NCBI RefSeq assembly: GCF_045063725.1
Contig: NZ_CP173695.1
Strand: one strand, 5' to 3'
Source: Sellimonas catena
Lineage (GTDB): Bacteria > Bacillota > Clostridia > Lachnospirales > Lachnospiraceae
Length of the DNA stretch: 64,000 bases
A program made the position numbers and the translations under genes. Shown piece after piece: positions 60,129 to 64,000 of the stretch (position 1 is its first letter; every line of letters begins with the position of its first letter). Under the pieces are notes generated by a model. The model did no database searches, was not told the DNA's origin, and saw only the letters and a program-made list of their open reading frames with translations.

Positions 60129-61028
60129 CTATTTCAGATACATGTCAATGTAATCAAAAAACGGCTTCTTCTCCACCTGATCCTGATTCTGTCTGTACCA
60201 CGCATAGGCTTCTGGAAGTCCTTCCTCCAATGGTTTTGTATCCGGCATGAGTGCACACTGTCTGGTCACATCCAGCTGGTATTCATACTCACAGAAGCTG
60301 AAATAATTTCTCTGTTCAACCGCTTCCTGAACATTTACAAATTCCGCTGTCTTCCCCGCAGCACGGTAACAGAGCCCGGCCCAGTCCCGGACAGAAATCA
60401 TTTCCGGATTTCCCACATTAAAAATATGCTGTTCCGGTTTTCTCTCCAGTAGAATATCCAGAAATCTGCACAGATCCTGAATGTGGAAAAACTGCAGTTT
60501 CAGACTGCCGTCTCCCGGCAGATAAAACGGCCGGTCTGCCATCGCACAGTCAAATACAAAGGCTTCCCGGTAGATATCATTCATCGGCCCGTATAAGTAC
60601 GGCGGCCTTATAATAAATGCATCCGGATCTCTCTTTTGCAGCACTGCTTCTGCTTCGATCTTGTCTGTACCGTATTTTCTCCAGTATGTATTCTCAGCAA
60701 GCGGCGTTTCTTCCGCAAACGGCTGCGGGAGATTGTCCGGATAAACTGCGCTGGAACTGATGAAAACATAATTTTCATAACTTCCAAGTGCATCCAGAAG
60801 CAGCTCCACTTCTTTTGCCGTATAGCCCGTATCAATCACAACATCAAAATGAAGATCACGAAGACGATCCCCCAGATGATACCGGTCCGCCTCGATCAGC
60901 CGCACGTCGTCAGACTGTTTCTTCGTGTTTCTGTTCAGTACACTGACATCATACCCTTTCCCAACATAGTACTCTGCAATGTATCTGCTTACAAATGCGG
61001 TTCCCCCTGTTACAAGTACTTTTTTCAT
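60129..61028 (-). CDS. NAD-dependent epimerase/dehydratase (extended SDR)
   Basis: This 299-aa protein starts MKKVLVTGGTAFVSRYIAEY, an SDR nucleotide-binding loop with Ala-Phe in place of the usual Gly-Phe. FISSSAVYP and YGTDKIEAE supply the Ser, Tyr and Lys of the SDR active site. The C-terminal half is the variable substrate domain. It resembles UDP-sugar epimerase-like reductases; the substrate is unknown. The start follows GGAGGATGT. Confidence 0.88.
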   Translation of the reverse strand: MKKVLVTGGTAFVSRYIAEYYVGKGYDVSVLNRNTKKQSDDVRLIEADRYHLGDRLRDLHFDVVIDTGYTAKEVELLLDALGSYENYVFISSSAVYPDNLPQPFAEETPLAENTYWRKYGTDKIEAEAVLQKRDPDAFIIRPPYLYGPMNDIYREAFVFDCAMADRPFYLPGDGSLKLQFFHIQDLCRFLDILLERKPEQHIFNVGNPEMISVRDWAGLCYRAAGKTAEFVNVQEAVEQRNYFSFCEYEYQLDVTRQCALMPDTKPLEEGLPEAYAWYRQNQDQVEKKPFFDYIDMYLK

Positions 61029-61059
61029 ACATCCTCCATTTTTCTTATGTAAAGCCGGG

Positions 61060-61359
61060 TTAAATCCGGCTGCAAAATTCTATAATTTCCTCTTTCCTTT
61101 TCTTCGCATCCTCTTTACATTCTACGGAGCATAGTCCAAGGCTTCCGCAGCACTCAATTTCCAGATGTCCATAGAAGTGTTCGAGTGTTTTAATAATCCG
61201 TTCGCATTCCTTCATATTTGGTCCCGTTCTTAATACAACAGCATAGCCTTTTTTTCCCGCCCGGACAGACGCATGAGGTTCGTGTGTATTACACCATGGC
61301 GTGCATCTGTCGATAAAGACTTTAAACTGCCCCGGAACATCCGCCCAGTAGGAAAGTGA
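61060..61359 (-). pseudogene. 5'-truncated flavodoxin-fold oxidoreductase
   Basis: A minus-strand frame of about 100 codons, lacking a start codon, encodes YWADVPGQFKVFIDRCTPW, GYAVVLRTGPNMKECERI and LEHFYGHLEIECCGSLG. This matches the C-terminal half of NADPH-dependent FMN reductase/iron-sulfur-flavoprotein proteins (the first part contributes PxYxxDVxGQxKxFIDR). Upstream in frame is a stop (TAA) near 61360, and no N-terminal flavin-loop sequence follows. It therefore looks like a gene remnant after a deletion. Confidence 0.75.
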
Positions 61360-61487
61360 TTATTTTTACTATCCTATCACAGGCATGTTCTGGACACAAG
61401 AGTATTATTTATAAGACAAGGGCACCGCCCTGTCACTTTTCAGATGATAGAGCAGCGCCCTTTATTTACTTCATACATTCAACCAGA

Positions 61488-62378
61488 TTAGTCGTACTGA
61501 TTCATCCATTTGATGAGTTCTACGCAGTAATCATCATGTCTGTCAACAAAACATGTATGTCTTGCACGTTCCCAAAGGATCCATTTAGAATTCGGGATTC
61601 TGTCTGCCATGGTCTTAGCTACAAGTGGAGAACAAAGATCTGAAATACCACTGCAGATCAGAGAAGGAATCTTGATCTGGTCAAGTTTGTCAATGTATTC
61701 AAAGTCTTTCAGTGTTCCTGTAGGTGCGAATTCGTTTGGTCCCCATCCTTCAACATAAGACTCAGAACCTGATTTTTTCGGTCTTGTACAGCACTCCGGA
61801 GCATCTTCTCCAATCCAGTAGTTGCAATATCTATCCATGTATTCTGCAACTGCAGCATCGTAAGCTTCTCCTGTGAAATCACCTGTTTCAAGAGCATGGT
61901 TAATTGCATCCTGCATATCCTGCGGCATCATTTTGATACGGCGAAGACCTTCTCTTTCCCAAAGAGAACTGCTTGGATGGCCGCTTGAAATGATGAAACT
62001 CTTAACACCCTTCGGATCATAGTCAACTGCATATGCGATCTGCATCATTCCGCCCCAGGACTGTCCAATGATGTGGCATACATCTAAGTCAAGGCGTTTT
62101 CTCAAAGCTTCCAGCTCGTCTAACCATACTTTCTGGTTCCACAGTTCCGGATGTCCGTCCAGATAAGAATTTCCGCATCCGATCTGGTCATACATAACGA
62201 TCATACGATCATCATCGTCTGCAACATTGTCCAGTACTTCGAAATAGTTATGAGTAGACCCCGGTCCTCCGTGAAGACAAATCAATGGTGCCTTTCCATT
62301 ATCTTTTCTTTCCCCAACAATTCTGTAATAAGTCTGATAACCTAAGTACGGCATGTAGCCTTCTGTAATTTTTGCCAT
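61488..62378 (-). CDS. Proline iminopeptidase-family alpha/beta hydrolase
   Basis: This 296-aa S33 peptidase has LICLHGGPGSTHNYF (oxyanion hole), HIIGQSWGGMMQIAYA (Ser nucleophile), and Asp and His near the end (ICSGISDLCSP, ARHTCF). It would release N-terminal proline or other residues from small peptides. The start follows GAAAGGGGATAATC. It is monocistronic. Confidence 0.92.
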   Translation of the reverse strand: MAKITEGYMPYLGYQTYYRIVGERKDNGKAPLICLHGGPGSTHNYFEVLDNVADDDDRMIVMYDQIGCGNSYLDGHPELWNQKVWLDELEALRKRLDLDVCHIIGQSWGGMMQIAYAVDYDPKGVKSFIISSGHPSSSLWEREGLRRIKMMPQDMQDAINHALETGDFTGEAYDAAVAEYMDRYCNYWIGEDAPECCTRPKKSGSESYVEGWGPNEFAPTGTLKDFEYIDKLDQIKIPSLICSGISDLCSPLVAKTMADRIPNSKWILWERARHTCFVDRHDDYCVELIKWMNQYD

Positions 62379-62656
62379 GATTATCCCCTTTCTGACATTT
62401 TTTTCACTATCTTTAAGTATAATACATTTTGCGAAAAAATGAACCCTTTTTTGTAATTTTTTTCAATTATGTTAATATTATCCAAAATCATATCCCTGTA
62501 CCATACAAGATAACCGAATATGAATTGGTATATTTATAGGTGATTTCTATAAAGCAAATATCTTTTTCTGCTTTATGCTGCCCTGATGGATATTTTTTTG
62601 TCAAGTGAAACATTAAGACTGCCTGATTATTTTTCACTCAATAGAACCACCTCTGA

Positions 62657-63307
62657 TCAGATTATACAGTTCAAATTGTACGAAAAATGCTCTCTATCTT
62701 CCGGAAGAATCAACTCCTTCTTGCTGTCCTTTTCTGTAATTGGCCTTACCGGTCTGCACGGATTACCAAATGCAAGATAATTATCCGGAATATCTTTTGT
62801 CACAACACTGCCTGCGCCAATCACGACATTATTTCCTATATGCACGCCCCCAATTACAACCGTATTACATGCAATCCAGACATTATTACCGATATGAATT
62901 TCGTCCGCATATTCTGCCATCGTTGTCTTTCCATCTTCGTCCAGCCCCATCCTCTCCTGAGCAATAAGAGGATGAGAAGTAGCCATCAAAGAAACATTCG
63001 GGCCAAAACAGACATTGTCACCAATGAAAATTTTTCCATCATCCATAACCATCAGATTAAAATTAGCAAAAAAATTTTCCCCGATAAAAGTATGACATCC
63101 ATAATTAAACTGCACAGGGCCCTGAAAATAAAACACATTTCCCACTTTTCCCAGAATATCGCGAATCACTTCATTTCTGTCGGAATCAAACTCGTCCATC
63201 ATATTATATTTCTGACATGCAGCATGAGCTTTGTGCTTGATATCCTTCAGCTCCTGTTTTCTTGGATCAAACATTTTCCCCGCAAAAATTTTCTCTTCCT
63301 CTTTCAT
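62657..63307 (-). CDS. Hexapeptide-repeat sugar O-acetyltransferase (Maa/LacA type)
   Basis: This 216-aa protein has an N-terminal maltose-acetyltransferase helix (EEKIFAGKMFDPRKQEL) and a left-handed parallel beta helix of hexapeptide repeats (IHIGNNVWIACNTVVIGGV, then HIGNNVVIGAGSVVTKDIP). ATSHPL contains the catalytic His. It would acetylate the 6-OH of hexoses or glycosides with acetyl-CoA. The start follows AGGAAGGTAT. Convergent or neighbouring genes give no clue to the sugar. Confidence 0.92.
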   Translation of the reverse strand: MKEEEKIFAGKMFDPRKQELKDIKHKAHAACQKYNMMDEFDSDRNEVIRDILGKVGNVFYFQGPVQFNYGCHTFIGENFFANFNLMVMDDGKIFIGDNVCFGPNVSLMATSHPLIAQERMGLDEDGKTTMAEYADEIHIGNNVWIACNTVVIGGVHIGNNVVIGAGSVVTKDIPDNYLAFGNPCRPVRPITEKDSKKELILPEDREHFSYNLNCII

Positions 63308-63515
63308 ATACCTTCCTCATTTCTTTTTTACTAATTCTTATATTAGCAGAAAGTTCTCCAAACTTCTACAATATTACATCCGCTGATTTTCTCTCCTACA
63401 ATTCCTGTCTTTGATGTAAGATTCCTTAACCGCTTCTCTCGTCTCCCGGTCTCAACGTTTTAAATGGCCGGTAAAGAATTTCGGCATTTTCTCCCATATT
63501 CCGTCAAGCGAGAGA

Positions 63516-63551
63516 AGAGCCAGGCCCCTGTCTGCAAGGGTTCCTGGCTCT
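63516..63551 (-). terminator. Intrinsic terminator after leuS
   Basis: On the minus strand AGAGCCAGG...CCTGGCTCT with an inner CCCTTG/CAGGGG helix is followed by TTCTCTC, eight bases past the leuS stop. The T tract is short. Confidence 0.75.
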
Positions 63552-63558
63552 TTCCTGC

Positions 63559-64000
63559 TTATTTCATTACAATATTGATGATTCTTCCCGGTACATAGAT
63601 TTCTTTTACGATATTTCCGGTCAGTTTTTCTTTAATTGCTTCCTTGCCGGCAGCAATCGCTTCGTCTTTGCCTGCTTCTGCGGAGATTGTTACAACAGCT
63701 CTTGTCTTGCCGTTGATCTGTACAGCCACTTCGATTTCATCGTCTTTCATCGCTTCTTCATCGTAGGTCGGCCATCCTGCATGGAATACGCTTCCTGCGT
63801 GTCCCAGCTGCTCCCAGAGTTCTTCGCCCATGTGCGGTGCGAACGGTGCAAGCAGTACTGCGATCGTGGAAAGTGTCTCTTTATCAATTCCGCCTTCTTT
63901 CTTGGCGAGATCGATAAACTTGTTGTTATATTCCATGAATCCGGAAATTACCGTATTCAGGCTGAAGCTTTCCAGACGTGTTGTAATATCGTATACCATC
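63559..64000 (-). CDS. leuS: Leucyl-tRNA synthetase, C-terminal part
   Basis: About 147 C-terminal residues of LeuRS are present; the gene continues past the right edge. The frame has LAPFAPHMGEELWEQLGHAGS of the anticodon-binding domain, VAVQINGKTRAVVTIS and EIYVPGRIINIVMK of the C-terminal domain, which contacts the tRNA elbow. The MVYDITTRL at the edge is internal to the family, not a start. Confidence 0.95.
   Translation of the reverse strand, partial: MVYDITTRLESFSLNTVISGFMEYNNKFIDLAKKEGGIDKETLSTIAVLLAPFAPHMGEELWEQLGHAGSVFHAGWPTYDEEAMKDDEIEVAVQINGKTRAVVTISAEAGKDEAIAAGKEAIKEKLTGNIVKEIYVPGRIINIVMK

Overview
The window looks like a chromosomal segment of a Gram-positive anaerobe, most probably a Lachnospiraceae (Clostridia). 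This is inferred from the HrcA/CIRCE-controlled hrcA-grpE-dnaK-dnaJ operon, the GerMN lipoprotein, the ComEA/ComEC pair, strong AGGAGG-type ribosome binding sites, TTGACA-17-TATAAT promoters, moderate GC, and proteins of clostridial type throughout. No rRNA, tRNA or CRISPR array was seen. Both ends cut genes: a Zn/Cd P-type ATPase at the left and leuS at the right.

Layout. 1-1.0 kb: heavy-metal ATPase with its own promoter and an ArsR/SmtB-like operator. 1.1-6.1 kb: heat-shock operon on the minus strand. 6.2-17.1 kb: a long minus-strand run comEA, response regulator, histidine kinase, GerMN lipoprotein, comEC, holA, lepA (apparent frameshift), hemW and an EamA permease. 17.2-18.9 kb: an ISLre2-family insertion sequence. 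18.9-25.8 kb: a small DMT permease and the arginine genes argC-(GNAT)-argJ-argB-argD, divergent from argG. 25.8-28.7 kb: a truncated HAM1-like remnant, a GNAT, and a MarR-MFS drug-efflux pair with a six-codon leader peptide (MSASVR) and mutually exclusive hairpins. 28.7-35.9 kb: two identical direct copies of an IS91-like element, each with a 58-residue acidic ORF, enclosing a 4.1-kb AT-richer cassette (M42 peptidase, creatininase-family hydrolase, PLP enzyme, GntR regulator cut by the second copy). 36-41.9 kb: GNAT, DUF1835 protein, M19 dipeptidase, PuuD-like hydrolase, Gfo/Idh oxidoreductase, ABC-F ATPase. 41.9-45.1 kb: a PTS IICBA permease and its BglG-type antiterminator, with RAT and terminator in the leader. 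45.2-45.8 kb: a yybP-ykoY-type (Mn2+) riboswitch ahead of an orphan 139-residue protein. 45.8-55.8 kb: nitroreductase, YrvL-like and LURP-one-like proteins, a HAD-GNAT fusion, asnS, tag and a run of GNAT and small proteins. 55.8-63.3 kb: MetE-like methyltransferase with LysR, a frameshifted lipoprotein esterase, aldo/keto reductase, an SDR, a 5'-truncated flavoprotein remnant, proline iminopeptidase and a hexapeptide acetyltransferase. 63.56 kb to the end: leuS.

The least explained items are the riboswitch-controlled orphan gene, the leader-peptide attenuator of the efflux pump, and the IS91-flanked cassette with its TTGTYAACAA operators and a promoter-terminator pair that contains no start codon. 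Two genes (lepA and the esterase) carry one-base deletions in A runs that leave canonical -1 slippery heptamers; homopolymer sequencing error is the simplest explanation.
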